Assembly: GCF_030866765.1 (NCBI RefSeq)
Contig: NZ_CP133017.1
Coordinates: 4,632,001-4,696,000 of the forward strand
Reading direction: 5' to 3'
Source of the DNA: Paenibacillus silvisoli
GTDB lineage: Bacteria; Bacillota; Bacilli; Paenibacillales; Paenibacillaceae
Length of the DNA: 64,000 bases
Each line of letters opens with the position of its first letter. The stretch's first letter is position 1. Both the position numbers and the translations under genes were made by a program. Below are positions 33,296 to 43,302 of this stretch, in pieces. Below the pieces are notes generated by a model. It was not told the origin of the DNA and made no database searches. It worked only from the letters and a program-made list of their open reading frames with translations.

Positions 33296-35345
33296 GCAAA
33301 TTCACCTCTTGGAATAACGAGTAAACAAATTCCCACACCTGGTTCGACAAGCCGAACAGGATAAATGCGACGAATGCCATAATGATCATGCCGATAAGCG
33401 TGAGAATGATGTTCCGAACCGTCTCCTTGATTTCGTAGCCGTGGATTTCCTTCACCATGATGAACATGAGAAGCGCGCACCACAGAATGACGAAATTATA
33501 GGAGTAGTTGTAGATAACGCCCTCCATCAGGGTAAGGCCCCGCGACATGATCGCCAGCGGAATCGCGAAAATAATGTAAGGGGACAGCGCGTAAATCGTC
33601 CCTTTATAAATGTTCTTGAAGCTGCCTTCGCCGTCGTTGATGACGCTGACGAGGTAGTTGGAAATCACCCAAGCGAACAGCGGAATGATCAGCTTAAGCA
33701 GCTCGGTCACGATGTTGATCTGCAGCGGCTCCATCGTTGCGAACAGGAAGTTCGTCGTATATAGACCGAACAAACGAACGCCGAACAGAACGACTAGCAA
33801 TACACTGGCTGACAACACCGATGCCTTGTTGTTATGCTCCAGCTCGTAGTAGCCTTCGATCGGGTGCCGCAGCATACGGAACGTATGCAGCAGCTGGGCA
33901 ATGAACCATTGGCGCGTTACCTTCAGCCATACGACTACGACAGGTTTACCGAATTTGTACTTCCGGTAAGCGAATCGAATCGCCATCAAAGCGATAATTG
34001 CAGCGAAGAACGTGACCGCAACGTCGACCGCGTGGTTCATGATCCATTCGCGGCGAAGCTCCCAGTATGCGTTGGAATACTCTTTCTTGTTTTTGGAAAA
34101 CTCGAATTTCTCGAAAGCTTCCTGATATTTGCCTTCTTTAAAGTAAGCGAGGCCGATACCGGTATGCGCTAGAGAGAACAAACTATTCTGACGCAGCACT
34201 TCATTCCACGGCTCAAGACTTTGTACGTATTTGCCGTCCAAATAAAGACCTAGCGCCTGATGAACCAGCTTCGTAAACGCCGTCTGCTGGTACACCGTCA
34301 CATTGCCGCGCTCGCCGCTCAGGACGAGCAGCCGTCCGTCCGATGTAACCGAAATGCCAGTCGGAGCGCTCAGCAAGCCTAGACGCTGCTCGCCCGTATC
34401 GTTGTAGCTGAATACGAACATCAGGTTGCCGTCGCGGTTATATTCCAGGATCATGCCTTCGCCCGCGTCGACCGCGTAAATATTGCCCATCGAGTCGGTC
34501 GTTATGTCGGAAATCTGATTGAGCGCCCATGTGCCGCCGAGCAAATCCTTGCCCGCGACGTTCAGCTTCTTGATGGCGCCGCCGTTGATGCCTGTCGTAC
34601 TCGTATAAATAAGGCCTTCATTGTCAACCGAGAGGTTCGTCGGCGAGATCGGCATCTCGCGCGTCATTTGGCTCAGCTGCTTCTTCGTGTAGAACATGCG
34701 CTGCAGCGTCTTCAACAGGTTGAAGCCTGCGCGGTTGCCGCCGAAATAGCCAAGGAATTTGCCTTCCTTGTCCAACCGGACGAGACCTTGGACAAGACCT
34801 TCGCCGATAATGTAGATGCTGCCGCGTTTATCGACGATGACCTTTTGCGGCTTGAACGGCGTATCTTTACCATAAAGCTTCGATTTCGGCTTGCCGATCG
34901 TCTGCTTCAATTTGCCGTCCTTGCCGAACACGACGATGCTTTGCTTGCCGTAATCCGCAACGTAAACATCTTGTTCTTCCGTTACGAATACGCCTTTCGG
35001 CTGCTTTAGCTCGCCATCGCCGATAATGCGAATGAAATTCCCCCATGAGTCCAATTCCACAATTCGGGCATTGCCGGTATCGGCAATATAGACATGGTCT
35101 TCGTTATCCACGAAAATATCTTGCGGGTCGTTCAACTCCACTTTCCCGTTGCTAAGCGCTTCATTTTCCCCAAAAATGCTGTACCCGTCGATTGCGCCTA
35201 CTGGCATGTAGGCGTTCTGCATCATAATGCCATGACCTTTATCATCGATCGTGAAGGTAGGATATGGCACGTCCGCATAAGCGGTAGTCGAGCCAAACAA
35301 TAGCGCAGCCGCAACGAGAAGTGTGATCCATCTGAATCTAACCAT
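33285..35345 (-). CDS. NHL-repeat/TPR/Yip1 fusion membrane protein
   Basis: A 686-residue multidomain protein. A signal peptide (MVRFRWITLLVAAALLFGST) is followed by NHL beta-propeller repeats over about residues 60-330 (NDPQDIFVDNEDHVYIADTGNARI, KQPKGVFVTEEQDVYVADYG and others in part), then a TPR-like segment (GLAYFKEGKYQEAFEKFEFS), a transmembrane helix near 430-450 and a C-terminal Yip1-like domain with about five helices. The propeller and TPR would lie outside, the Yip1 part in the membrane. It sits between two permease pairs, 11 bp after one of them. The start was set at ATG 35345 with AGGAGG 7 nt upstream. The function is unknown; assembly of an uptake complex is possible. Confidence 0.83.
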   Translation of the reverse strand: MVRFRWITLLVAAALLFGSTTAYADVPYPTFTIDDKGHGIMMQNAYMPVGAIDGYSIFGENEALSNGKVELNDPQDIFVDNEDHVYIADTGNARIVELDSWGNFIRIIGDGELKQPKGVFVTEEQDVYVADYGKQSIVVFGKDGKLKQTIGKPKSKLYGKDTPFKPQKVIVDKRGSIYIIGEGLVQGLVRLDKEGKFLGYFGGNRAGFNLLKTLQRMFYTKKQLSQMTREMPISPTNLSVDNEGLIYTSTTGINGGAIKKLNVAGKDLLGGTWALNQISDITTDSMGNIYAVDAGEGMILEYNRDGNLMFVFSYNDTGEQRLGLLSAPTGISVTSDGRLLVLSGERGNVTVYQQTAFTKLVHQALGLYLDGKYVQSLEPWNEVLRQNSLFSLAHTGIGLAYFKEGKYQEAFEKFEFSKNKKEYSNAYWELRREWIMNHAVDVAVTFFAAIIALMAIRFAYRKYKFGKPVVVVWLKVTRQWFIAQLLHTFRMLRHPIEGYYELEHNNKASVLSASVLLVVLFGVRLFGLYTTNFLFATMEPLQINIVTELLKLIIPLFAWVISNYLVSVINDGEGSFKNIYKGTIYALSPYIIFAIPLAIMSRGLTLMEGVIYNYSYNFVILWCALLMFIMVKEIHGYEIKETVRNIILTLIGMIIMAFVAFILFGLSNQVWEFVYSLFQEVNLRVQ

Positions 35346-35356
35346 TGTTCTCCTCC

Positions 35357-36238
35357 TCATTTCAGACCGGAATGCGCCATCGTATCCATAACTTTACTTT
35401 GCATAAAGATGAAGATGAGCAAGTTCGGAATAAACATTAGAAGCGCGGCCGCAGCCGCCATCCCTTGACCGGCGATATTGTTTTCCATCGCGGTCGTCGT
35501 CGTCAGCGTACTCATATAGAACGCGAACGTTTTGAGCGTCTCCTTGCTCATGAACAGCGAGGAGGTCTCCGCGTTATTCCACGCCAATTGGAAGGCGAGA
35601 ATCGATACCGTCGCAAGCGCCGGCATAATCATCGGAATAACCAGCTTGCGGAACACGTAATAATCGTTTGCGCCGTCCAGCTGCGCGGCCTCGATCAGCG
35701 CGTTCGGAATTTGGTCAACGAACTGCTTCACGAGGAAGACGCCAACCGGCAAGGAAAGCATCGGCAGAATATGACCCAGGAAGTTATCGGTCAGACCGAG
35801 CTTCTCGATAACGAGGTAACGAGGGATCGTAACCGCCGCCGGAACGAACATCAACGCGATAATGTTGACCTCGAACACGACTTTCTTCAGCTTGAATTCT
35901 TTCTTCGAGAGCGCGAAGCCCGTCATCGAACAAAGCACGATCGACAGGAAAACGACTGCCGCCGTTACGATGATGCTGTTGAATAAATACTTCGTTTTCG
36001 GCACGGCCGCAACGTTGCTCACGCTGAACAGCTGCGCGAAGTTGCTCCATGTCGGATGGTTAACGAACAGCTTCGGAGGATATAGAAACAGCTCGTCTAC
36101 CGGCTTCAACGCCTGCGAGAAAATAAAGATGATCGGCAGGATCATAAAGACCGACAACGAAATCAAAAACGCAAAAAACTTCCATTGTCCGAAACTGAAT
36201 CGGTCCGGATTGATTTTATTTGCATGAAAAGAAGCCAT
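35357..36238 (-). CDS. ABC sugar permease (MalG/AraQ-type), first pair
   Basis: A 293-residue permease with six helices and the EAA loop EAAQLDGANDYYVFRKLVIP. The start is taken at ATG 36238 (MASFHANK), with AAGGTGA 8 nt upstream; the frame also has a GTG four codons earlier. It pairs with the product of 36281-37186, 42 bp upstream, in the operon with the large SBP. Confidence 0.92.
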   Translation of the reverse strand: MASFHANKINPDRFSFGQWKFFAFLISLSVFMILPIIFIFSQALKPVDELFLYPPKLFVNHPTWSNFAQLFSVSNVAAVPKTKYLFNSIIVTAAVVFLSIVLCSMTGFALSKKEFKLKKVVFEVNIIALMFVPAAVTIPRYLVIEKLGLTDNFLGHILPMLSLPVGVFLVKQFVDQIPNALIEAAQLDGANDYYVFRKLVIPMIMPALATVSILAFQLAWNNAETSSLFMSKETLKTFAFYMSTLTTTTAMENNIAGQGMAAAAALLMFIPNLLIFIFMQSKVMDTMAHSGLK

Positions 36239-36280
36239 TCTCGAAGTCACCTTCTCCCAATTCGTAATCCACTGAGGCGG

Positions 36281-37186
36281 TTAGTCGTTCTCGCCGAACA
36301 AACGCCAGCACAGCTTGGAAAACCCGTAAACAATGATGAGCAATACGACGGATACCGCTGACGCGTACCCCATATCGTAACGAAGGAAGCCATAGTCCTC
36401 GATATGGTTGATCATCAGCTGACCGGCATTTTGCGGCGTCGGGTTCGCGCCCGACAGCTGTACGCCGATCGCGCCGGCTTGGAACGTGCCGACGACGGCC
36501 ATAACGGCACCGAACAGCATCTGCGGCTTCATGCTCGGAATCGTAATATACCACACCTCTTGGAGACGGTTACGAATGCCATCGATATAGCCTGCTTCAT
36601 ACATCTCGCCGTTAATGTTGAGGATACCGGCCAGCATCGCCAGGAAGCCGACGCCCATACTGTTCCAGAGCGATACGGTAACCATGATCGGCATCAAGTA
36701 ATGCGGCGATTGCGTCCATTGAATCGGCTCGTTAATGATGGACAAGCTCATTAAGAAGTTGTTCAAATAACCCGATGCGTTACCGCTGAAAATGACCAGC
36801 CATACGACCGCCATCGCAATGGCGGCTGTCAGCGATGGCGAATAAATCGCCAATGCCAGCACGGTCCGGGATTTACGCGGAATTTGCGCCAATAGCCAGG
36901 CGAGCCAGAAGGATAGCAAGTATCCTCCCGGACCGACGAGCAGCGCGAATTTCAGCGTGTTAGGCAGGACGTACATCATAAACGCGTTGTCCTGCGTAAT
37001 CAGGTTGACGTAGTTGGTCAGCCCGATGAATTTCGGCGTCTGGATCGAGTTGAAATCCGTAAACGACAGGTAGATAGCCGAAACGACCGGTACGACGACG
37101 AGCAGCGTAAAAATAATGAGAAACGGACTGATAAACGCATAAGCGCTCAGTTCATTTTTTATAGCTTTCACGGTTGTCGGCTTCAT
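36281..37186 (-). CDS. ABC sugar permease (MalF/UgpA-type), first pair
   Basis: A 301-residue permease with six helices; the EAA loop reads [19 protein letters not shown], which departs from the usual Asp-Gly-Ala pattern by having Ile after Asp-Gly. Its ATG overlaps the stop of the large SBP gene by 4 nt (ATGA), with AAGGTGA upstream, so expression is coupled. Confidence 0.92.
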   Translation of the reverse strand: MKPTTVKAIKNELSAYAFISPFLIIFTLLVVVPVVSAIYLSFTDFNSIQTPKFIGLTNYVNLITQDNAFMMYVLPNTLKFALLVGPGGYLLSFWLAWLLAQIPRKSRTVLALAIYSPSLTAAIAMAVVWLVIFSGNASGYLNNFLMSLSIINEPIQWTQSPHYLMPIMVTVSLWNSMGVGFLAMLAGILNINGEMYEAGYIDGIRNRLQEVWYITIPSMKPQMLFGAVMAVVGTFQAGAIGVQLSGANPTPQNAGQLMINHIEDYGFLRYDMGYASAVSVVLLIIVYGFSKLCWRLFGEND

Positions 37187-40100
37187 TTCTGTTCACCTTC
37201 TTTAACCATTTCAGACATATTCGGCATGACCGGAACGGTGAGCGGTTTCACGACTTTTCCGTTCTTCAAATAACCGAAATCGGTAAGCTGCTTCTTGATT
37301 TCGCGATTGCCGTTAATGACGGCGTCTTCCATCGCGCGCCTTGCGTTGTAGCCGTCGAAGACGACTTTGTTCCATGCGTCGCTGATTTCCCGCTCGACCA
37401 TGTAGTCGCCGAAGAAGCGAGGAATATCCCAGAGCCATTTCCACTGCTCTTGAATGACTTCGATATCTTCCTTCGGCCAGTTGAGCTGGCTGAATGCGGA
37501 AAGGTTTGCCGTGTTCCACTTATACGTAGGACCGTAGATCGCTTCCAGGTCGTTACCGAAACGAACCTGCGCTTCTTCTGACGTCCACCATTGCAGGAAT
37601 TTCCACGTGTCGTCCTTCTTCTTGCTGCTGTTGAACATGATCGCGGTTGCGCCTGTTCCCGGAGCCGTCCGGTTGACGACGCCGTCCTTGCCTTTAACGC
37701 CCGGATAAGGCGCGATCTTCCACCAGCCGGCAAGCTCGGGAGCCGCGGCGGTCAATTGAATGTACGTACCGGCGTCGGCGATGCCGATCGGCAAGCTTCC
37801 GTCACGGAACTGGTTGTAGAAGCTCGGTACTTGAAGCGGTACGCTGTAAACCGTAAACATATCCGTCATTTGCTTCAGACCGGCAAGCGCTTCGTCCTGA
37901 TCGATGGCCGATTTCGTGCCGTCTTCCGTATACAATTTACCGCCGTGCTGATAGATGAACGGTACGGTGTTGTTATAAGGTTTAAACCCGCCGGTTGCCG
38001 ATAGCGGAAGATAGAAGTTCATCCCGAAACGTTGCAGCTCCGGCAAAATTTGCTTCACTTCTTCCATCGTATCCGGCACCGGAATATTCAGCGCGTCCAA
38101 AATGTCCTTCCGGTAGAACAACACCCAGAAGCTTTGCGTTTCCGGCAGCGCGTACAGCTTGTTGTCGAACGTGACCGGAACGAGCGCGCCAGGCGAGAAG
38201 CGGCTTTTCACTTCATCGTAGCCCTGGAATTGATTCATGTCGGCTAGCGCGCCGCGCGCAGCCAGACGGAACGGAATGTAGTTACTGACGCCAAGCGCGG
38301 CGTCCGGCGCATTGCCTGCGGCGCTGGCAAGAACGAGCTTGCCTTCGTCCGGCATAATCGAAAGCGTAACTTTGATGCCCGTTTTCTTCGTAAATTCGGA
38401 GTTTACCAGCTGCTGCATCTGCATCACGTTCTGACGCGAGCGGTTGACCCAAATTTGCAGCGATTCCTTATCGTCCGCGGTTACTTGCGAGTAATCCGTA
38501 TTGAACGATTTGAAGAATGTCGTGATGCTGTTCCATAGCGATTTGAAGAAGCTCGCCTTCTCGCTCGGAAGCTTGTTATCCTGGTAAATATAGAACCGGT
38601 CAAGCTGCAGCGGCTGATTCGGCAGCTTCGCGTTAATGACGCCAAGCGTTTGAAGCACAGAGCCGGAGCCTTCCGACAACCGGTTGAATTGATACGGAAT
38701 CTTCTCCGGTTCCTTCGCCAAATTGTCGAGCGTTTCGGCTGCGACTAGAAAGTTGCTCGCTTGGTCCGGGTTCTGGCCCGCCAGCGCTTTCAGCGCATCG
38801 TACTGTTTGCGAAGCGTATCGGCGAAGCCTTGCAGCTTCTCCGGCAAATCAGGCATTTGACCCGTGATGTCCCAGTCTCGGTTGACGTCCATCGTATTGC
38901 CTGTCGCCATCTTGATTTCCAGCGCTAACGTATTGATATCCCACATCACGTTCCGAATCGTTTCCACGACCGGTCCGTATGGAGAAGCGTCGGCGATCAG
39001 CGAAATTTCGTGTTCGCCCGGCTCCAGCGCAAATTGGAACGGCTTGCCGGCTTTGTCCGACAATATTTCATTGCGCCAGTCTTTGGTGTATGGGAACGCG
39101 TACTCATTCACTTCTTGGAATGGCACTTTACCATCTATCATCAAAGTCCGATATACAGGCATGCTTGTCTTCCCGGTTTGCAAGTATTTAAAGGCTAGTT
39201 GGTAGGAGCCTGCCTGATCGACTTTCACTTTCCATGTCGCACGTTGACCTGGAATCTGCCACGATTGCTCGTTCTCCTCCGCATTGCCGCTCGTTGCGAC
39301 CGTTTCACCGCCAAGCGTGTTCAGCGTTACTTTACCGTCACGGTGAGGCACGACGGTGGCATCGCCGCTTGCGATGGCACGGATGGACGGTTCGGATTTC
39401 GATTGCGGATGCTCAGCTTCCACAGTAATCAACGTTTTTTCCGCTTTAGGCAAGGAATTGTCTTTCCCGTATTGTGCATACGAAGGCAGCACGGCAGGCG
39501 CGCTGATGACAATTTTGCCGATAAGCGCCGTTTCCCGCAAGTTCGTCAGTTTAATGCTGTTCAGGCCTTGCTTCAGTTGGAACCGCAGCGGTTCCGGGGA
39601 TAAATAACTCGCATCCATAAGTGCGGCTGTTTGCCATTGCTTGATTTGCTTCTGGCTCGCAGGCGTTTCGTTGCCGAGCGCATCGCGATCGAATTGCTCG
39701 CTCTCGTCCGCCCATAGTTTCGGAAGTACTACGCGTCTTGCTTCAAAGAACGGATATTTGCCGTTTACTTCGATTGCGCGCTCGACCGGAATGATTTTTT
39801 CGGAGGTCGAGTAGTAATCGATGCGGATTTGATATAGCCCCTCTTGCGGAGCGTTTACCTTCAATTCAATCGACGGAATATCGTCATTCCATGAGAACAC
39901 CGGCTCGTCATAGCCATTCGAATCCGACGTCAGCGCCGCTTGTCCGTTCGGTGTCGCAAACTGATTCGGATGAATGACGATTTCGCCGGATGTCGCGTCT
40001 TTAATGCCGTTGTCATTCCAGCCCTTCAAGACATCGCGGTAGGAGTCCTCCGTCACTTTCTTGACCGGCGAATCCTCTTCTTCCTCTTCGGCCGATTGGC

Positions 40101-40320
40101 CTTGGCCGCCGTTGTCCTCGGCTTTGCTGCCGCCGGACGAAATTTCTCCCTTGCCGCCGAACAAGTCGCCCAAAATATCCGAGTTGTCCGTCTTCTCCTG
40201 ATCAGGCGCCGCGTTTCCTTCCGCAGCCGCTACGGAGCTGCCTACATAAGCTGCGGGTACTGTGGCGGAAGCCAAGAGAGAGAGTACTGTCATCATCGCT
40301 AACAATGGTTTGAACTTCAT
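37183..40320 (-). CDS. Very large multidomain extracellular solute-binding protein
   Basis: A 1045-residue protein, more than twice the usual SBP length. A Sec signal peptide (about 1-35, ending SSVAAA) lacks a lipobox Cys, so it is released or held by other means. After a Gly/Ser/Glu-rich linker come two beta-sandwich modules (about 120-290 and 310-490) that look like carbohydrate-binding domains, with the repeated pattern [12 protein letters not shown] / [13 protein letters not shown] helical linker follows, then an SBP domain over about 640-1040 ([35 protein letters not shown]). It probably captures a polysaccharide or long oligosaccharide for the permeases encoded directly downstream. Start ATG 40320 has GGGGTGA 5 nt upstream. 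Confidence 0.85.
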   Translation of the reverse strand: MKFKPLLAMMTVLSLLASATVPAAYVGSSVAAAEGNAAPDQEKTDNSDILGDLFGGKGEISSGGSKAEDNGGQGQSAEEEEEDSPVKKVTEDSYRDVLKGWNDNGIKDATSGEIVIHPNQFATPNGQAALTSDSNGYDEPVFSWNDDIPSIELKVNAPQEGLYQIRIDYYSTSEKIIPVERAIEVNGKYPFFEARRVVLPKLWADESEQFDRDALGNETPASQKQIKQWQTAALMDASYLSPEPLRFQLKQGLNSIKLTNLRETALIGKIVISAPAVLPSYAQYGKDNSLPKAEKTLITVEAEHPQSKSEPSIRAIASGDATVVPHRDGKVTLNTLGGETVATSGNAEENEQSWQIPGQRATWKVKVDQAGSYQLAFKYLQTGKTSMPVYRTLMIDGKVPFQEVNEYAFPYTKDWRNEILSDKAGKPFQFALEPGEHEISLIADASPYGPVVETIRNVMWDINTLALEIKMATGNTMDVNRDWDITGQMPDLPEKLQGFADTLRKQYDALKALAGQNPDQASNFLVAAETLDNLAKEPEKIPYQFNRLSEGSGSVLQTLGVINAKLPNQPLQLDRFYIYQDNKLPSEKASFFKSLWNSITTFFKSFNTDYSQVTADDKESLQIWVNRSRQNVMQMQQLVNSEFTKKTGIKVTLSIMPDEGKLVLASAAGNAPDAALGVSNYIPFRLAARGALADMNQFQGYDEVKSRFSPGALVPVTFDNKLYALPETQSFWVLFYRKDILDALNIPVPDTMEEVKQILPELQRFGMNFYLPLSATGGFKPYNNTVPFIYQHGGKLYTEDGTKSAIDQDEALAGLKQMTDMFTVYSVPLQVPSFYNQFRDGSLPIGIADAGTYIQLTAAAPELAGWWKIAPYPGVKGKDGVVNRTAPGTGATAIMFNSSKKKDDTWKFLQWWTSEEAQVRFGNDLEAIYGPTYKWNTANLSAFSQLNWPKEDIEVIQEQWKWLWDIPRFFGDYMVEREISDAWNKVVFDGYNARRAMEDAVINGNREIKKQLTDFGYLKNGKVVKPLTVPVMPNMSEMVKEGEQK

Positions 40321-40338
40321 GATTTCACCCCAGTAGAA

Positions 40339-40375
40339 CAATTTTTCCTCCCCAAACTACGGGGAGGAAAAATTG
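40339..40375 (-). other. Intercistronic stem-loop after the lipoprotein SBP gene
   Basis: A perfect 15-bp stem (CAATTTTTCCTCCCC with its complement) and a 7-nt loop lie between the SBP lipoprotein and the large SBP gene. On the minus strand no T run follows, so it is probably an RNA-stability or partial-termination element that sets SBP above permease levels. Confidence 0.75.
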
Positions 40376-40387
40376 TGATTACTTGCT

Positions 40388-41821
40388 TTATTTTGTTGCT
40401 TCGTTGATTTTTTCCATTGCTTTGTTGTAGTAATCCATCGCTTGCGTTTGCAGCTCGGCAGCTACGTCCTCAGGACGCTTCTCGCCTTTCTTGAACTGCT
40501 CGTTAAGCTTGTCTTTTACTTTCGACGTGAAGTCGCCGAAGCCCGGTTGATATTTGAACGTTTCCAGTACGCCGTTCGGAATCGCCTTAACGATTTCTTT
40601 CGTGCCCGGCGTGATGAATTTTTGATTCAACCATGCATCCCAAACTTCAGGATCGTTTACAAGCGGCATCGAAGCTAGAGGAGATTCGTCTTTAATGCGG
40701 TTCAGCCAGCCGTCTTTGGAGTACGTCATCCATTTCAGGAATTCAACGGCTTCTTTCTTATGCTTCGAGCTCTTCGTTACGCCGGCGTAGTCCGTTACCA
40801 GACCTGCTTTTTGTCCGTTTACGCCCGGAACAGGCAGAACGTCCCAGTTGAATTTCAGGTTGTCTTTGTACCAGCCCAAGCTCCAAGTTGCGTCGTATAC
40901 CATACCGACTTTACCGATGTTGAAGCCGGCGATGTCTTTGCCGTACCATTTGTCTTTTTGCTCTTGCGTGTAGCTGTCAAGCGACGATTTGTCTTTGCCG
41001 CCGAAGTTCAGAGCCCAGTTCGTTGCATCCGCCCATGCCGGATCGGTGTAGTTGTACTTCGTTCCATCCCAAGTCGATGCGCCAAGGCTAGGATTGAAGT
41101 TAGGGATCAGAACGTCGCCCATGCCGGACGCGCCTGCGATACCGAATTGCTGTTCATTGAAGTTCGTAAGCTTCTTGGAGATCTCTTCCATTTCGGACAG
41201 CGTCCAGTTTGGACCCGGTACCGGAATGTTCGCTTTTGCAAACAGATCTTTGTTGATGACCATAATCCAGGAGAAGAGGCCAGTCGGCAGCGCAAATTGC
41301 TTGCCGTTGTATTTACCTGTGTCAGCGAGGTTTCCGTAGATTTTGTCCGAGCTGAAGTCAGGATCTTGTTCCAAATATGGTGTCAAATCTTCCAGCCAGC
41401 CGCTGCCTACCGCAAGCGGTACGTTGAACAAGAATGTAACGTCCGGAAGCTTGTTAGCCGCCGCTGCAGCTGCCAGCTTCTCGTCCCAAGGCCAGTCCAT
41501 CGATTTGTCGATTTCGACTTTAATGTTCGGGTGAGCCGCTTCAAACGCTTTGATACGCTTCATTTCAGCGCCGCCGTCCGCTTTGTCGCCCCACGTGCCG
41601 TATGTGATTGTTACGACTTCATCCGTTGCCGCAGGCTCTTCTGCAGGCGTTTCTTCCGTTGCCGTATTCGTGCTTGTATTGTTCGTTGCCGTTTCATTAG
41701 TTGCAGCTGTGTTGTTTGTTGCTGTATTGTTCGTTGTGTTGTTATTGCCGCTGCCGCAAGCAGCCAGCGTCGTCGATAAAGCGAGAACCATCATAAGCGA
41801 CATGCTCTTTGTCATTTTCAT
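40388..41821 (-). CDS. Extracellular solute-binding lipoprotein (sugar ABC transporter)
   Basis: A 477-residue lipoprotein with a signal peptide ending in the lipobox LAAC, followed by an Asn/Thr/Ala/Glu tether of about 50 residues. The mature part has the SBP family-1 pattern: ITYGTWGDKADGGAEMKRI at the N-terminus, then IKVEIDKSMDW, LPDVTFLFNVP and INKDLFAKANIPVPGPNWT. It binds a sugar at the outer membrane face. GGGGGA lies 9 nt before the ATG at 41821. It lies between the LacI gene and the large SBP gene in one long operon, which thus has two SBPs for two permease pairs. Confidence 0.93.
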   Translation of the reverse strand: MKMTKSMSLMMVLALSTTLAACGSGNNNTTNNTATNNTAATNETATNNTSTNTATEETPAEEPAATDEVVTITYGTWGDKADGGAEMKRIKAFEAAHPNIKVEIDKSMDWPWDEKLAAAAAANKLPDVTFLFNVPLAVGSGWLEDLTPYLEQDPDFSSDKIYGNLADTGKYNGKQFALPTGLFSWIMVINKDLFAKANIPVPGPNWTLSEMEEISKKLTNFNEQQFGIAGASGMGDVLIPNFNPSLGASTWDGTKYNYTDPAWADATNWALNFGGKDKSSLDSYTQEQKDKWYGKDIAGFNIGKVGMVYDATWSLGWYKDNLKFNWDVLPVPGVNGQKAGLVTDYAGVTKSSKHKKEAVEFLKWMTYSKDGWLNRIKDESPLASMPLVNDPEVWDAWLNQKFITPGTKEIVKAIPNGVLETFKYQPGFGDFTSKVKDKLNEQFKKGEKRPEDVAAELQTQAMDYYNKAMEKINEATK

Positions 41822-41924
41822 TCGACTTATCCCCCAGCTCATGAATGTGATTTGGTGTTACTCATTTGCAGACTACATGTTTAATCACGTTACAATTTTA
41901 CAAGCCTGTCGAATCCACTTTATG

Positions 41925-42971
41925 CTAGCCTAGCCCTCGCCTCCCTTCATGGAGTATGGATGTATCGCCTTGTTCGTCATCTTGCTGCTTGAAGCCGCAC
42001 GATTGACGGATAACGAGCTGCGTCGGCAGAAGAATGGAATTTCCTTCTTTCTGCACATTGAACATCAGCTGCGTTGCAATCGCGCCCATTTCATATTTAG
42101 AATGGCCGATCGTCGTAAGCGCTGGCCTGACGAAGGGTCCAAGACTAATGTTGTCGAAGCCGACTACCGCGATATCTTCCGGAACCCGTATTCCGCCTTC
42201 GCGCAAAGCGCGTATGGCGCCGATCGCCATTCCGTCATTCGCGGAGAAAATCGCGTCCGGCAGCCGATTGCCTGCCATCATGACCTTCGCCGCTTGATAG
42301 CCTCCCGCTTCCAAATACCGGCCCTGCAAGCTGATTTTCGCAGGTACCTGCAGGCCATGCTCGATCAGCGCCCGCTTATACCCATCGTACCGTTTGGCGT
42401 TATCGTAAGCCGCCGTCGGTCCGCTCAAAAATTCGATCTTTCGGCGCCCGAGCTTGATGAGATGCTTGACCGCATCGTATGCGCCCTGCTCGTTCGTAAC
42501 GAGCACGCTGTGCACGTAATCCGCTTTCAATTCTCTGTCGAGCACGACGACCGGAAACGCTTCCGCCGCAACCTGGAGAATCAAGCTGTCGTGAATGGCC
42601 GATCCCATGATGATCGCGCCGTCAACGAACTTTTCTCGCAGGAAACGGTTCGCGGAGCTGTTCTCGCCGCCGTATGTACTGCAAACAATTAAATTGTAAT
42701 CGTGGGAGGCAACGACCTCTTGGATCCCTTCAATGACTTGACTGTAAAATGGACCGCCCAAATCGTTCAAGAAAAGTCCGATTGTTTCGCTCTTGCGTTT
42801 CTTCAGGTTACGTGCCGCGCCGCTTGGGCGATAACAAAGCGCTTCCGCAGCTTTGACCACTTTTCTGCGCGTCTCCTCGCTAATCTTAGGGGAGTTATTC
42901 AGCGCGTAAGAAACGGTTGATACGGCAACTCCGGCCATCTTTGCAACATCTTTGATCGTAGCAGCCATCAT
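41925..42971 (-). CDS. LacI-family transcriptional regulator
   Basis: A 348-residue repressor. The N-terminal helix-turn-helix and hinge read TIKDVAKMAGVAVSTVSYAL followed by YRPSGAARNLKKRKS; the effector domain is the periplasmic-binding-protein type (GPFYSQVIEGIQEV, FSANDGMAIGAIRALRE, VVGFDNISLGPFV). The ATG at 42971 has AAGGTGG 5 nt upstream; a GTG three codons earlier is less likely. It lies first in the long transport operon and has TTGAAACGTTTCAA 21 bp before its start codon, plus further copies, so it should be autoregulated. The same palindrome at the promoters of two other operons makes it the probable common regulator. Confidence 0.93.
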   Translation of the reverse strand: MMAATIKDVAKMAGVAVSTVSYALNNSPKISEETRRKVVKAAEALCYRPSGAARNLKKRKSETIGLFLNDLGGPFYSQVIEGIQEVVASHDYNLIVCSTYGGENSSANRFLREKFVDGAIIMGSAIHDSLILQVAAEAFPVVVLDRELKADYVHSVLVTNEQGAYDAVKHLIKLGRRKIEFLSGPTAAYDNAKRYDGYKRALIEHGLQVPAKISLQGRYLEAGGYQAAKVMMAGNRLPDAIFSANDGMAIGAIRALREGGIRVPEDIAVVGFDNISLGPFVRPALTTIGHSKYEMGAIATQLMFNVQKEGNSILLPTQLVIRQSCGFKQQDDEQGDTSILHEGRRGLG

Positions 42972-42991
42972 CAATTCCACCTTGTTTGCTG

Positions 42992-43254
42992 TTGAAACGT
43001 TTCAAAAAATAATTGAAAAATTGCCCATTTGAAACGCTTACATCGATAAGTGACGTATGTTTTTCAAATGAGAATTTGCAGTGGGGGGTCCCATTTCAGA
43101 ATCTCTTCGTTCTGCAATAGAAACGTTTCACAAACACATAATAGCATAAAGCTTTGCAAGTGAAAAGGCTTTCACCTATGAAAATTCAAATTTTATTGTT
43201 TTCATTTTTAGCGTGCCAAAAATGTCGAAACTTGTCAACGGTGAAACGATTCTA
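42992..43254 (-). promoter_or_regulatory. Control region of the LacI-transport operon: promoter and operator copies
   Basis: Minus-strand promoter TTTTCA (43166-43161), 17 bp, TATTAT (43143-43138). Operators: TTGAAACGTTTCAA at 42992-43005 (perfect), TTGAAACGCTTACA at 43029-43042 (weak half), TAGAAACGTTTCAC at 43118-43131 at the expected start point, and GTGAAACGATTCTA at 43241-43254. A wider palindrome, TGAAAAGGCTTTCA, overlaps the -35 at 43161-43174. These elements occupy most of the 331-bp gap 42972-43302, together with the GH3 terminator. Confidence 0.75.
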
Positions 43255-43295
43255 TAAAAAATGCAGAAAACCTCGCAAAAACGGGGTTTTCTGCA
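43255..43295 (-). terminator. Terminator of the PhyH-Gfo-isomerase-GH3 operon
   Basis: Minus strand: TGCAGAAAACC pairs with GGTTTTCTGCA, followed by a run of T residues, just after the GH3 stop. Confidence 0.9.
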
Positions 43296-43302
43296 CAAGC
43301 TT

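Noticed and set aside
42992-43131. Reading the TGAAACGTTTCA sites as CcpA catabolite-response elements
   Set aside because: They are 12-bp palindromes, shorter than the usual 14-bp element, and a dedicated LacI protein is encoded next to them. The TGAAAAGG(C/A)TT(T/G)CA palindromes over the -35 boxes remain possible CcpA sites.
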